A stretch of 64,000 nt of DNA from assembly GCF_000002425.4 (NCBI RefSeq), contig NC_037261.1, positions 7,926,701-7,990,700 on the forward strand. The letters are read 5' to 3'. Both the position numbers and the translations under genes were made by a program. This document shows positions 23,046-35,317 of the stretch, piece by piece (positions within the stretch are counted from its first letter, which is position 1; every line of letters starts with the position of its first letter). The DNA is from Physcomitrium patens (lineage: Eukaryota > Streptophyta > Bryopsida > Funariales > Funariaceae). The notes under the pieces are model-generated. The model made no database searches and was not told the DNA's origin. It saw only the letters and a program-made list of their open reading frames with translations.

Positions 23046-23473
23046 AATCCATGCTCATTTCGCTCTCAGACTGGACTGGCGTGTTCTGAAGTCGATCCAC
23101 CGCACTCCACCGGCACCGGCTTGCCTTTCTGACTGGTAGTATGTTCTGTCTGTTATTCTCTCCCATAATAGTGTAGCTCCTCTCGATCTCGTCGACAAAT
23201 TTTCTGGGCTTGCCTCACTGGTAATGCTCTCATGACTGATGTCATCGCGAAGGTCGTTGTCATCGTCGGCGGGTCACTGGAGCGTGGCGCGACGCAGGCG
23301 AGGTCTGCTGCTCTTTGGAGCCGTTGACGTGGTTGGAGCTATGTTCTGATGCCATGTTTGCTGTGGAAGGCTGACTGAAGGCTAGAACGGGCTGTGATCC
23401 CGGAGGATCACCTTGTGGAGGGTTTATGAGTTGATGTTTACTTTTTTTCATTTGGTGAGACCTGATTCTCTGG

Positions 23474-23557
23474 GTAAGGAAGCGTGCGTGTTTGTGGGTG
23501 TGTAGTAACGACTCTCTTCTTTTATGACTTTCTATAATTTTTTTGGTTGGTGTTCAG
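23474..23557 (+). other. possible intron in the pri-miR319 transcript
   Basis: Starts GTAAGG and ends with a T-rich tract and TTCAG, 84 nt, just upstream of the hairpin. The boundaries fit plant splice consensus, but splicing is unproven. Confidence 0.3.
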
Positions 23558-23615
23558 ATGTTAAAGGTGATCAGGTGAGTCGTGAATAGATTTTGTGTGC
23601 TTGAGTGAATTAACC

Positions 23616-23795
23616 TCACTGGCTGTGGGAGCTTCCTTCGGTTCAATAGTGGCTGATATGAGGTTGCACTGCTGCCGACTCAAACTTCCGGCTTCCCTCT
23701 CTTAGAATGGCAGGGAATCCGAATGTCTGATGCGGGAGCTGAGCGGTCTTCAACTCAGCTTCTCTTGGACTGAAGGGAGCTCCCATGTCTTTGTG
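23616..23795 (+). ncRNA. MIR319: MIR319 microRNA precursor
   Basis: Long fold-back with the miR319 sequence TTGGACTGAAGGGAGCTCCC on the 3' arm (23765-23784). The 5' arm TGGGAGCTTCCTTCGGTTCAA (23626-23646, written here as a 21-nt star strand in two parts: TGGGAGCTTCC and TTCGGTTCAA) pairs with it over 21 consecutive positions, three of them G-U. The position on the 3' arm, the long stem and a second conserved pairing near the loop (GCCGACTCA about 23673 with GAATGTCTGATGCGG about 23721) are family traits. miR319 directs cleavage of TCP and GAMYB-like transcription-factor mRNAs in land plants. Processing typically proceeds loop-to-base in this family. Target identity here is not shown. Confidence 0.93.
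23765..23784 (+). ncRNA. miR319: mature miR319
   Basis: Exact family sequence TTGGACTGAAGGGAGCTCCC; a preceding C at 23764 would give the 21-nt form reported in some bryophytes. Lies on the 3' arm of the fold-back. Confidence 0.93.
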
Positions 23796-26440
23796 GTTAG
23801 GTAATGTGGAACCTGGTTGAGTTAGTAGAACTGTGTTACCAATATCTACTTGTTGGCTTGGTCAAGAATTCTGGGTTTCGCTGTGGCTTCCTTGTGTTTG
23901 TTTGCAGTGACGCGTGCTTGTTACGAACTGGCGCCCAAGTAGCTCCTGCTCATGCGGCTTATTGACGGGGTCATTGTGGAGCACACTCGATTGCATGGCT
24001 CTGTTCTTTATTAATTCGTACAGAATTAGACATTGGCTTCCAGACTGACACTGAAGCGCGAGTGGCATGTGGCCAGAGTACTTGGTCATGTAAGTGATTG
24101 GCACTGAAAGGATCTGAGTCTTTTAAGGTTAGAAGGCGGTGATTGACTGTTGCCTCTTCAACGTTACGAATTGAGCTGCTCCTAAATGCGGAAACCGGCT
24201 GAAATTGCTGACGCTGAGTCAGCAGTGGATGTCTTCTTAATGCATGTTAGCTTTCCTTAGATTCTTCTTGGTCATTCTGTCTGGCATAGCTAGTAAAGCT
24301 ATGTTTACAATTTCTTTCGAGGTTGTTCTCTATAGCTGTCGAAGCGTTTCGAGGTCTGGTAATGGAGAAGATACAGAAGCATGTTCTGGGTTTGCTGTCC
24401 CAGAAGATAGACACTTTAGAACCCGGCATTCGCTATCGGTATGATAGCATTGGAAACTGCGTAGTTTGTAGTGGATATAAGTAGGGTTTTCGTCAGTCGA
24501 AATTTTAGGGTCAAGGTTCTGTCATGAAACATTCTGGAATGATATGATTGGAGTTCATATCACATGTAAACCATTCCCTCTTTATTTACAATGAATACTG
24601 ATGAAACGAGCTATCCAGCTTCTCCTCAACTGGCACTTCATTCTGTACTTTGTGTCGCCACAGATTCACAAGTCTTGTGCTATTTTAGATAATATGGAAT
24701 ACAAAAGAATTGCACCTCGTTTGCAATGAGTCAACAGAAGCGGCATGCGTCATGCAAATGTTTTGCTCATTTCATTCGCTCTCGGTGTGACAAATATACC
24801 TGTTTTCAAGGAATTTGCACTCTGTTAGTATTTCTTATTCTTGACAATTGTGTGAAATGTGCGCCATTGTTCCGATTCTCTTTAAGTGGACTTGCTTCTG
24901 GGTTTGCCATGGGCTATCTTTATGAGCTTTGCTCCCTTTTCATGCAGAGTCCGTTCGATTTAAACTCTGCATTTCCTTTGAAGTTTACTTGTAACGCGAA
25001 CATCACACTTTGCAACTAACTTTGTCATGTTGCCAAGTCGGCACAGTTCTTTACTCTTCTCAGCTGCAAATATAATCACTGTTGCACGTTTATGGTTAGA
25101 TTAACCCTTTACGTGGTGAATGGTAGCTTGTATCCTGCAGACATTACCGCATGACATCAAGCTACCAAGATTTTTTCATGCATGACTGCTGAATTGTGCA
25201 AAGGATGTCGAATAATGGTGCATCTCGTGATAATTCTAACGAATACTCACGACTCATTGCTAACCACCACTTTTGCCCGAACCGATGCAGAAGTTTTACT
25301 GTGACTACTGGCTGATTCGAATTTATCACCACTTTGTGTTAAAACCGCTGCGTGGGAAGTGCTGAATACGCATGCGTGAAATCCATTGTCGATCCTCTGG
25401 GTGAACAGCAGCAAAACTGGCTGATTCTTCCTCATGTTCTCAGCAGTCCCCATCTTTGTTCGGAAGTCAGGTCGATACGAGGGGTGAGGGTCATTTCTTG
25501 ATAGATTTCTGTGTGGATCTTCGTAAAAGTTCAGAGCGACATTAAGGCATTATCACTTCTTTTTGGTCGCAACCATGCCTGTGCGTGACCAATGCTGCTA
25601 GGTCCTTGATTCTGGTGGTCCTCTTTTAACATGAATTCGTTAAGCTGCACTAAAAACTTCTCTCCACGACTACAAAGTTCGTGTTGGAAATGCTCTACAG
25701 TGGATTATGAGAGAAATTCCACGTGCACGTCTTCATACGCAAAAGTCGAGGCGCCTTGTGCGTACGAGTGAAATGAGTGCAATTCTTTACGGAACACTTT
25801 GTTTCGGAGTAGGACCTTACTGTTGGTAGATATGTACTTAAAGTTACGCTTTCAAAGAGTTCTCCAGTGGACGCGTGTAACCTGAAAGCATGCAATCATG
25901 TCCACCACACACCTGAACTGCAAGCGCATTACAGGAAGAAAGCATCGTATAACTCCCCATTTTGACACCGCCGGCTCTTGCGATTTCGTACTAGTGCCAG
26001 CCCAGCACGTATGTGTATGTGTGCATGTCAGGGAAAATTTGTGGGAATTATCTTGTGCTTGCCAGAGGAATGTTTTCAGACATCACTCTTAGATGTTCTG
26101 TGCGAGTTCGGCACTCTTCCCAGAACGAACGAACTCGTCTTTAAAACAACCAGCAATTTGCTGTTGAAATTAATGAGACCACTGACAGTCGTGAAGTGCA
26201 ACAGCAGTAGCAGCAGCACGTGGAGGGATTTTGGAGCATCGGAAGAGTCAACAGAGATTTCTCAGGCTACGGAAGGCCGTTAGTTGGCATTCACAGGCAG
26301 TTTCTACTCCATCTTCCATTCTATTATTGTGCTATTCTGTGGAGTATTGCAACCAGAGGCAGTCAATATTATCCCTCTGTTGCAATGTATTCTGCAACAA
26401 TCTTATGGCTCAGCGATTTTCTATTCGAAGAGCTATTTTC
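23796..26440. other. DNA downstream of MIR319, no gene recognised
   Basis: The least AT-rich part of the window. No frame longer than about 100 codons and none resembles a known protein. Part of it may be the 3' portion of the MIR319 primary transcript. The end of that transcript cannot be placed. Confidence 0.4.
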
Positions 26441-26463
26441 TTTGATATATATATATATATATA
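26441..26463. repeat. (TA)n microsatellite
   Basis: About 11 TA units. Confidence 0.85.
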
Positions 26464-28860
26464 TTTTCATGCACACATAACAATATAGACGCAGACAGAC
26501 AATATCATCAGCTTTGACTTGTACTGGCTTTCAACATTATAGAGTTCAAGATGGGAATGTTTTGTGGAAAAATATAATTGGAGAATCTTAAAATGTAAAG
26601 TCGGTGGCTTTGAATGTAACTTTTGTCAAAGTTGGCAATGATGGAAGTTGATGTCTACTCATTTCCTATGTAGTATTAAAAAGTAATAAATGGCTTTTTA
26701 TCCCTTCAATAAGTGGAAGTGAAATGTCATTATTAAAATTTGAAAGCAATTTTGTTACTCATGTCATGCTCCAGTTGAAATTGTCTAAAATCCAATTTAT
26801 AATGGTACTACCATGTACACATTTTTCATGGTTTTGTAATAAAATTTTAATCAGGAAAGAAGAATAAATAATTAAATTAAGGGATTTTTTTATGTTTAGA
26901 GGTTCACTTTGAATGGGAATAGAATAAATTTATTATAAAGTATTTTTACTTGGTAAAAAAGAAAAATATTTATTGGAAGATTTTGGAGATAATATTAAGA
27001 GACCATAAAATATACCAAGTGATTATCTTTTATGAGAAGTCTAAACATGTTAGTTTATATTTTGATTCAAACAATTATGATAATAAAACTTAGTTACTTT
27101 ATTCATATTTATGTTCACTTTTAGTAATGTTTGACAACAATCTTCAAATTTTGGAAAAGAACCACATCTTTTACATAAACCTATTAGAGATTTTTTAAAA
27201 AAAATTATTCATTTTATGTAGAAATAGGAATAATAATAATAATAATAATAATGTTCTACCTTGTTGTTTTCTCTTACAACCTTTGCATCAATATTTCTCT
27301 ATAAAGCCAATTAAATGAGGCTTCTTAATTTTAGAAAATGAAAAGCTTCAAAAGTTGAGGTCTCTTGCCTTTTCCTTCAAGTATAAAAACCTCATAAGAT
27401 AACATATATTTAACATATATTTAACAAAGCAAGAATAAAATTGCAAAGTTAACAAAAAAAAAAATAAAGATTAAATATTTTTAGTAGAAATTTATTGCTA
27501 TGATTTAGATAGATTTTGGAATTTGATTATTTTGTCAAATACAAATTATTTATGATATAGAAATTTATTTAATAAATAAAGAAACAAAAGTAATATTATA
27601 AAAAAACAAAAAATTCTGTTAAAAAATATATTTTAAGCACAAATTTGGCAATAAATTTAACATCATTAATATATCTTTTTTTTATATATTTTTGTTCTAT
27701 TTTATTTTTAAATATATGTATTTTTTATTGATAAATTTTTTTCCATATTTAATTTTGTGATAGTATATGAAACAATACTATCAAATTAAGAAAAAAATAG
27801 TACATTGTATATTTTTTTAATATTTACAAAACTTGTTTTGAATAATGTAATTTTATATTAACAAATTGACACATGAATGATTATAAACATAACATAATTT
27901 GCAAGTTAAAAATGAATCTTATTTAAATAATCTCTATTACTTTCCTACTTCTAATTACTAGACAAATAGGTAAACAATCCTTAATAATAAAAAGCTTAAT
28001 AATTGAATATTTTCTCTTTAGTAATTTATTGTCAACTTTATACAAATAACATATAAATTAAAATGTGTATTGATTAGCAAAAAAATTCATAAATAATAAT
28101 AGTTAAAACTAAATTCTTATCTTTTCCTTGAATTTCAAATATTCTTTGGTCACATGACAAAAAGATAAAGGACCATAATTAATAAGTTGCCATCATTGTA
28201 GAATTTTGTATAATGTTTATATTTAAAATAGTGCAAATTCGAGCTATGAAAAAATACATACCCAACTAGACATGGTACTCTTGAACAAAACTTTATAATG
28301 ATTCTTTGCACCAAAACATATTAATAAATCCTAAACTCTTAACTTTGTCTAATTATTTATAAACTAGTAGAAACCCATGTTATTGGCTACGAATAAGATC
28401 AAATATGTGCATTATATTTATACATTTTAAATATACATCAAGTAATCTATGCTATTGGCCTTGAAAAAAATAAAATATTTGAAGTGAAAAACATAATTTC
28501 ATGTAATAGTTGTGAAAGGTAGCATTGCTTTTCACAACCTTAATTGGGGGCTTGTGAGCTCTACACCTAGTGAACTTGCAGTGCTGCTTTCGACAGTTTG
28601 CAACATCATGCAGCTTTTGATCTCAAATTTATCAAAAATTTAGTTATAGCTTCACTTCTGATGATAAATGATATATGCAATCAATCAAAGTTGATTTTTG
28701 TTTCCTCTGATTTCTATTGTTGGTTTATTCCCTTGAACTGTTTTATATAAGAGATGATTTTGGGTATTTTCTTTGAAATCCCAAACCTTCAACCCTAGAC
28801 TCCTCCTTACACCCCTCCTAATACTTTAAGGATTCCCAATAATTGGTTGCCCATAAGTAA
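26464..28860. other. AT-rich intergenic DNA, no gene seen
   Basis: No coding region or recognisable mobile element. Contains a short (AAT)n array at about 27231-27252. Separates the MIR319 region from the reductase gene. Confidence 0.55.
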
Positions 28861-28879
28861 ACAGTTTGCTATATACAAA

Positions 28880-28975
28880 ATTGGAGGCAGCCATCCAACA
28901 CCTATGTAACACATATGGATGATATTTACAACATTGGAGGCAGTTACCCAATATCTACATAACACGCACGGATGA
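28880..28975. repeat. imperfect direct repeat, two units of about 44 bp
   Basis: The block starting ATTGGAGGCAG (28880) recurs at 28933 with about 80 percent identity over 44 bp, period 53. No element is recognisable around it. Confidence 0.65.
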
Positions 28976-29056
28976 CTGACGGATGAAGTAGTACAGGCCT
29001 AGCTGGACACCTGTTCTACGAAATCACTGAAATCCGTCCTTCTGTGTTGTTGTTCG

Positions 29057-29062
29057 TTTATT
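29057..29062 (-). terminator. candidate polyadenylation signal of the reductase gene
   Basis: AATAAA on the minus strand about 390 nt after the stop codon. The 3' UTR end is not otherwise supported. Confidence 0.35.
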
Positions 29063-29451
29063 TAATTACTGCACAAAATGCCTATCGGCAACTTTGAAGG
29101 GTTAAATCGAAGCTTTTTTCAGAGCGCGCTTTGCAAACTGTAATGAAACTCTCATTGGACAGGAGAAAGTGTACAGACTCTACTAGAGTCATTCAACTGC
29201 GGAATCTTTGTCCGCTGTTCTAAATGTCTTCAAGTTGCCAGAATCAGCGAAACAAACCTAAGGGAAAGTACTCAATCTTACTCGCCTGTTGTCAAGTCAT
29301 CTTAGAAATCGATCTTCAACTCCTCAAATTCCAACAACTAAGTACATCATGTACGGGCAGCTTAAGAGTATATCCAACTCAATGCTTAAACCCTGTGACA
29401 GAAAGTTAGAAATCAAGTTGCAACATGTTGGATGAAAGTTGTGAAGCAAAG

Positions 29452-32400
29452 TTAGAGAGTGGCTGGAGTGGCTGCCTTTGCAACGCAGGGACTGTCAACT
29501 GCCAGGCCCATCGCATGCAGACCATTGTCGACATAGAGCAGTGTACCTGTTACAGCACTAGCCAATGGTGATGACAAGAATGCAGCTGCATGTCCTACAT
29601 CATCTGTACATCAACACACGATAGTGATATTGTCAGAATAGACTTGAAAACAGAGAAAGAGGAAGGTTCAAACAGCATTAAACAAGTCTGACGTGTATAA
29701 AATGTGAAGTGTACTTTCCATTGAGGATTGTCAACCCTGCATTATTGAGACAACGAAGAGCCTGATATAACACAACATAATTATCAACCTCACCTGCTTC
29801 CAGCTCCTTTTGCAATGGTGCATTAGCAGAGGAGTAGTTGATCATGTCATCAATAAAACCAATAGCCTTAGCCGCTCTGCTTTTCAAGGGACCTGCAATA
29901 AATTAAAATAAGGAACCACTTAAGTCGGTGGAAAACATCTCATGGTTGTTGAAATGTGGATTTAACCTGATTCTGTTGATCACGACACCAAATTCAACAA
30001 GCAGAATCTAATACTCGTCTATTTCGTATAATCCACAACAACTGCCTTCTTTACGGTAAAGTCATTGACATAGAGAACATCTAAATACCATGACCAGCGT
30101 AGACACTAATGCTAGCATAAGATGTGAAAGAACAGAAATAAAACTGGCTGCCGAAGTCTTGAAAGCCCAGTCATGAGTACGTCAAGAGACAGTTGGTTAC
30201 CTGCTGAAATGGTGTTAACCCGAATGCCATACTTCCTGCCAGCCTCGAATGCAAGCACCTGATAAGGAGCAGACACCAGTAGATCAACTCACCATGAAAA
30301 CTGTCTGGAATATAAACTTGACCACTAATAACAGACTAGCAAGTAATCCACTGCTAATGAGTCATTTCGTGACATCAAAGACTTCGCGTCTTTTCTGTGT
30401 CATTGCCTTGGAGAATAAAATTTCAAGGATGACACTATGTTTTTAAATGGAAAGAAGGAATAGAGAAGTCAAAAGATAGATGTGCAACTACAGTTGGGAC
30501 AAATTACGTCCTCGATATGACCTACAGAGACATCCTCCACTGCGAGATAACCTTATGCAAAAACTTACACGTGTGTCACTCTCAAGTGCAGCCTTGGCAG
30601 AGCTCATTCCTCCACCATATCTGTCATATGCACAAATAGATTCGGCTAATAAGCAGCATGTAGGCTTGACTAGCGCAGAGAAATGATATAAACGACAGAA
30701 ATTTATCTACGTTTTGAAAACATTTTTGTACACAGGTAAGAAACTAATGTAATGTAAGTCTCCGTCAAAAGAGAGACGAAATACCACGCACAAATATTAC
30801 TACGGGTATTCTAACAAATTAGGGTAATTTCTAAAACTTTTTATCTGCTCGAAAAACTTCGCTAAAATACCCATGACGAAATAGAGGCGTGCAAGATCTT
30901 AATTTATGCGTAAAACTGACTTTCTCAATCTTACCCAGGGATAATCTTCTCAGACGCCAAGTAAGTAAGAGAAAGTGCAGAACCACCTGAATCCATTCAG
31001 CATCACCATCATTTGCATCAGCTCATAAAGCTCTAGACAACACGCTAGCATGTCCATTTCAGATACTTCTTTTATACATTACTTAAAGTCAAAATCATAC
31101 TCGATGCGTCGGCCACTACGACTACGCAAACAGATGGAGGCACAGACAAGCCGACCACCGTTTATCCGGAGGACATCAACCCTGAAAGCTAAATGTAGAG
31201 CACAATCATGATATGAAGTTAAACAGAGGGACAGAATGATACAAAACCTACCTGAACAGCTGCATCACACAGATGTGATCATGACTTCAATGGGTGCACA
31301 CAGAAAGTGACTCTTTTGAAAACATAACACTAATATTTGAGACAGTCGTTCCGTACCTGGGTTCATGATCGGAGCAAAGTACTTCAAAAGTGAGACGTAG
31401 GAGTATGTAGAGGCTGAGACAGCAGCTAAGTAACCTTTGCGCGAGGTCTCCATAAGTGGCTTCGTTACCTGGAGACAGTGTGAAATGAATAGCATATTAG
31501 GCCCAACTTCAGCAAAAACCACCGTAGGTTCATGTTTACACAATATCGAACAATATCCAAGTAAATAAATTGAAGAAAAAAGAGAAAAAAAGAGGAAAAA
31601 AAAAAAAAAAAAAAAAAACAAACAAACAAACAAAAGCAAGTTCGAAAAACAATGGCCACTTGTGGCCTTTGCTTGCTAGATGAAGTTCTTACTTCAGGCC
31701 CATTAGCAAGTGAATGCACCAGGATGTCGATGGAGCCGAAGTCAGCTTTCACGGCTTCGGCACATTCCTTAACAAAATTCAGGAAAATTTCAAATAGCAG
31801 AATTAAAAACACCTATCTTGGGAATGAGCACAACATGACTCCTTATTCGAAGCAAAATTCGCTCCTAGCTACCAGGAACAGCAAAAAATATTACAGAGGT
31901 GTACGGTCGTTTGTAAAAAAAAAAGGATTACTACAAAAAGTACTCTAGCTTTAAGCTGTATGCCCCTGCCAAAAGAAATGATGCATTCACTCCCCTGTTC
32001 CTCAGACAAAGATGCTGTGACACCATTCCAGAAATCGAAGGATGAAACGAGACGTTGAAAAATCACCTGTACAGTCCAAGCAGTTGACCCAGCGTATCTC
32101 TTGTTGTTCTTGATCTGAATACAACAATTGGCAACCTCATGAATGCAATGGATTAAGAACAAGACCCTACTGTAAACATTAATCGCACAAGAATGTTTCT
32201 ATCATGTCACACGAAGTGCTGAAAAGTAAGGTATCGCCTACGGAGGGTTATGCAGAAATTAGTTACAAAGACCCAAACTTGTTAAAATGCAAAAACTAAT
32301 GCATATCGAATGCAACCTTCAACTTTAGAGTAATTGCTGTCATAACTATTTTACCGACGATGAAAAAGAACACAAACCCTATTCTTAGGATTTATCAGTA

Positions 32401-33451
32401 GGGTCCTTAATGTAACATAGAGGGGGCAGTTCCACTTACATCCTCAGGCACATCTTCAGGAGTGTCGAATACAGCATCTAAGGGATACACTTTGGCAATC
32501 TCGAGTAATCCTCCGGTGGGAAGCCTAAGGAAACAACTACAGCGATAAGATGCGGGATTTACCAAGTACATCAAATACAGATCCTATAATACCCTGACAA
32601 AATACGCGTGCAAACAGTACGGGAGAACCGCAGTTCCTCCCCGTTAAAAAGTCTGATGTCTTTCGGTGTGAAGATTGCAAATCACCCGAAAATTTGAGTT
32701 GACAAGCATTCGTGATTGATTATGTTCACCCACATTGCATTCCTCTAAACGCATAAGCTAACGAAATCGTTCAAGCCAAGTTACGGAGGCACTTACTGCC
32801 GGGACTCGTCGAACTTGCCTCTCCTGAGACTGGTCTCGAAGATGTTAAGAGCCTGCATTGTCCAAAAAGAGGCTCGATCAAATTAAACTTGTCATAATAA
32901 CCTAAGAGTGGCAATTCAAGTGGTGATGAATAATCAAATTCAACAAGGTTAAAATAGCTTACCGGCACCCAGGTTCCGACAAGAATTTCAGCTCCAGCTG
33001 CTGCCAGAGCTTTGGCAATGGCCCAGCCAAAACCTTGGTCATCCGCCACACCGGCAATAAACGCTCTTTTCCCTACAAAATACAAATTGAAGTAAATGAG
33101 CATGTGGTACAGCAAGCGGTTCCTAAAAAAGCTATGCTCTACTTAGTCGCTGCGCCATTGTCAGGTACCTCGAAGATCAATGGGAAGGCCAGAAGGGGCT
33201 GGGACACCGTTGGCAGAGGCCATGGCGCGGACGCCATTGACAGCCTTCAACACCTTCCTCTGCTCCTCACTGCGCCAAAGCATCCTAGCACCCGGAGCAA
33301 TTACCGCAGCCATACCCAACCCCCTCGCTCCTCGAAACTCTCCAACCATCTGACGGCTGCCCAATCTGTGCACAGTGGAAGACTTGGCAGGCGATGAAAC
33401 GGCAGCCGCTGCTGCCGCTGCTGCCGCAACTCGCATTGACATGGTGGCCAT
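29452..33451 (-). CDS. MOD1: plastid enoyl-[acyl-carrier-protein] reductase (NADH), 12 exons
   Basis: Final reduction step of each cycle of plastid type II fatty-acid synthesis: trans-2-enoyl-ACP to acyl-ACP with NADH. Exons: 33451-33169, 33072-32963, 32852-32797, 32524-32440, 32114-32067, 31767-31693, 31468-31357, 30986-30935, 30620-30569, 30258-30201, 29892-29794, 29603-29452. All introns are GT-AG (about 84-370 nt) and all phases join into 393 residues, close to the 390 of the Arabidopsis enzyme. Residues 1 to about 84 form a plastid transit peptide with nine alanines in a row. The nucleotide-binding motif is at 102-111 ([10 protein letters not shown]). Catalytic residues Tyr265, Tyr275 and Lys283 ([17 protein letters not shown]) are present. 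C-terminus follows the family through [16 protein letters not shown]. An upstream in-frame TTG is not used as start. No damage seen; probably functional. Confidence 0.95.
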
Positions 33452-34914
33452 TGATTCTGGAACCACAAAACCCAAACAGGATTAAGAGAAAACAGACACA
33501 GACACAGACACGAAGGGGGAGTAAGGAGGTGGGAGATGACTGAATAGCGATGGCTCCTAAACCCAAGATTGTACAGAAAAGATTTCAAAGTGGGAGAAAC
33601 CTCAGGACTCGTAAAGTTCGGTTCGGGATGGACTCTGAAGTGGTATGGCAACGAAGATCATTCTGCGTCACTGTTCATAGAGGGTGGAAAGTCGTTTGGT
33701 GAAAACCCGATTGAAAATCCCCACGAGGGTAACTTTGAAACTCCACCAGTTATTAACGGCATAACAGTTGAACGTCGTCGATAGCATCTAAACCTCATCC
33801 ACTGTGATAAGTCACAAAGAGATCAGTGCGTATCGTTCCGATTTCCACTCTGTGGTGACAGATGGGGCTGGACATCATCATTGTATAACTTTGACATCAA
33901 CCCAGTAAAATATGGCGTTTTTGAGCTTGGAAACAAGGTATCTAAAACCCCAAGTCTGACTGTTATAACATCGACCAGTGGAAAAGTGGGTTTAATGAAA
34001 TCCACCCTTTCATGGCATCCTCTCGAAGTTCTAGATACAATCAACAAGTACACAAGATAGAGAGTGCATCACAAAGTTTCTGCACAAGGCTTTCTGAGTG
34101 ATATCATTCAGAATATTGTAGTTTCAATACTCATAGCGAAATAAAGCTTCTGCTTGAGAATTTTACATCCGTGAAGAGGAATTAGCTTGTTAATATGCCC
34201 CATCGAAAGATCTTTAAGGTACACTGATATTACGAAATGTGCAAGTGTATGAAGTAATTGTCTAATTCGCTAAGTTGGTCGATGAACAAGCACTAAAATC
34301 AGTCGTAAGAATGACAAAGACCGAGTAAAACTGGGCAATCGGGTGTTCGCTGTTCATCAGCAGTCGCTTGTTCAAAGATTTGTAAAGAACTTCTTAAAAG
34401 TTTTAAAAAATTCTAACATTCCTACACCACTACAGCTGTCTTTGTCTTGGTGCTTGGAAACTGTTGTTCACACGTGTGTCAAGTGTGAGCTAACTTCCCC
34501 TGGCTGCGGCGATCAACTCTTCGACGTGTTGGCTTACTCGTAACTTCTCATACCCGGTAATAGACATGGCGAATTCCCGAGGCCTTGAATTTGGCACTCA
34601 GCTTTGCAAGAGGGGGTTGCAATTAATTGTAAGACTTGTTTACACAGCATTCACGTCTTTTTCTGCTGCCTCTAGGTTACCCGGGGAGGAGAGCAACGGG
34701 CTCGTCACCTGAAAAGATGCCGAGGTGGTGGGCTCGTCTGTGGTGAAGTTTAAGATACATACTTTTGTCATTCCTGAGGCCTAGTTCCGTCAGCTAAACC
34801 GACTGAACCCACATCGCAATCATGCACAACCTAGCTCCGATGCCCGATCTCCAAACTTCGATGATTGGCCTGCTCGAATTCGGGGCGTACAAAGCTTTCA
34901 AAGCACTCATCTTC
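33452..34914. promoter_or_regulatory. 5' flank and promoter region of the reductase gene
   Basis: On the minus strand, the sequence just before the reductase ATG is TTTTGTGGTTCCAG followed by AATCA, resembling a splice acceptor, so a 5' UTR intron is possible. Upstream is a (GTGTCT)n stretch (33494-33513). No coding region is supported; the plus-strand frame at 33569-33784 matches nothing known. Beyond it the sequence runs into the copia LTR at 34915. Confidence 0.4.
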
Positions 34915-35136
34915 TGTTAGAAATGAACGAAGCACCCTCTCCCCTGTATATCAATCATCTGAGGGATGATATCATCGAACATAGTCAGTTCATATCGTGT
35001 GAACCATCTCTGGAAGCTTAAACGCACCAAAATTTGTATTAAGAGCCGCTACCACTGGTACATGTGATATCCTTTGTATATAAGCATTTGGCTCAAGACT
35101 CAAAATCACCTTCTGAAGTAGAGTTTATCGTTTACA
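34915..35136 (+). repeat. 5' LTR of the copia element
   Basis: TGTTAG...TTTACA, 222 bp, with a TATA-like GTATATAAGC at about 35076. The end is set by the primer site that follows. No second copy in the window, so limits rest on motifs. Confidence 0.6.
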
Positions 35137-35137
35137 T

Positions 35138-35151
35138 GGTAACAAAGCGAT
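35138..35151 (+). promoter_or_regulatory. copia primer binding site, decayed initiator-Met type
   Basis: TGGTAACAAAGCGA directly after the LTR, recognisable as the common plant site TGGTATCAGAGC with substitutions. Confidence 0.6.
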
Positions 35152-35317
35152 CTTAAGCCATGATGGGAGGCCAGGTCTCGAGGGCTTCACACGGAAACAC
35201 TCTAGAGTTTATTCAGAGATTAGAGTCAGTATCTTTTAGTGAGTGCAGTCCTTTGTCCTGCGAGAAGATGAGCAACAGAACAGTGTGAGAAAGCGAGATT
35301 AGCTTCTGTGAGGGAAC

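Noticed and set aside
23260..23451. 63-codon minus-strand frame beginning MKKSKHQLIN
   Set aside because: Looked like a first exon, but no acceptable splice partner or family match was found, and it runs antisense to the MIR319 transcript.
31080..31200. Alternative eighth exon of the reductase gene
   Set aside because: It reads open in frame but has no similarity to the family; 30986-30935 encodes the expected catalytic region with correct phases.
33569..33784. 71-codon open frame, plus strand, upstream of the reductase gene
   Set aside because: No recognisable protein; lies in the promoter or 5' UTR region.
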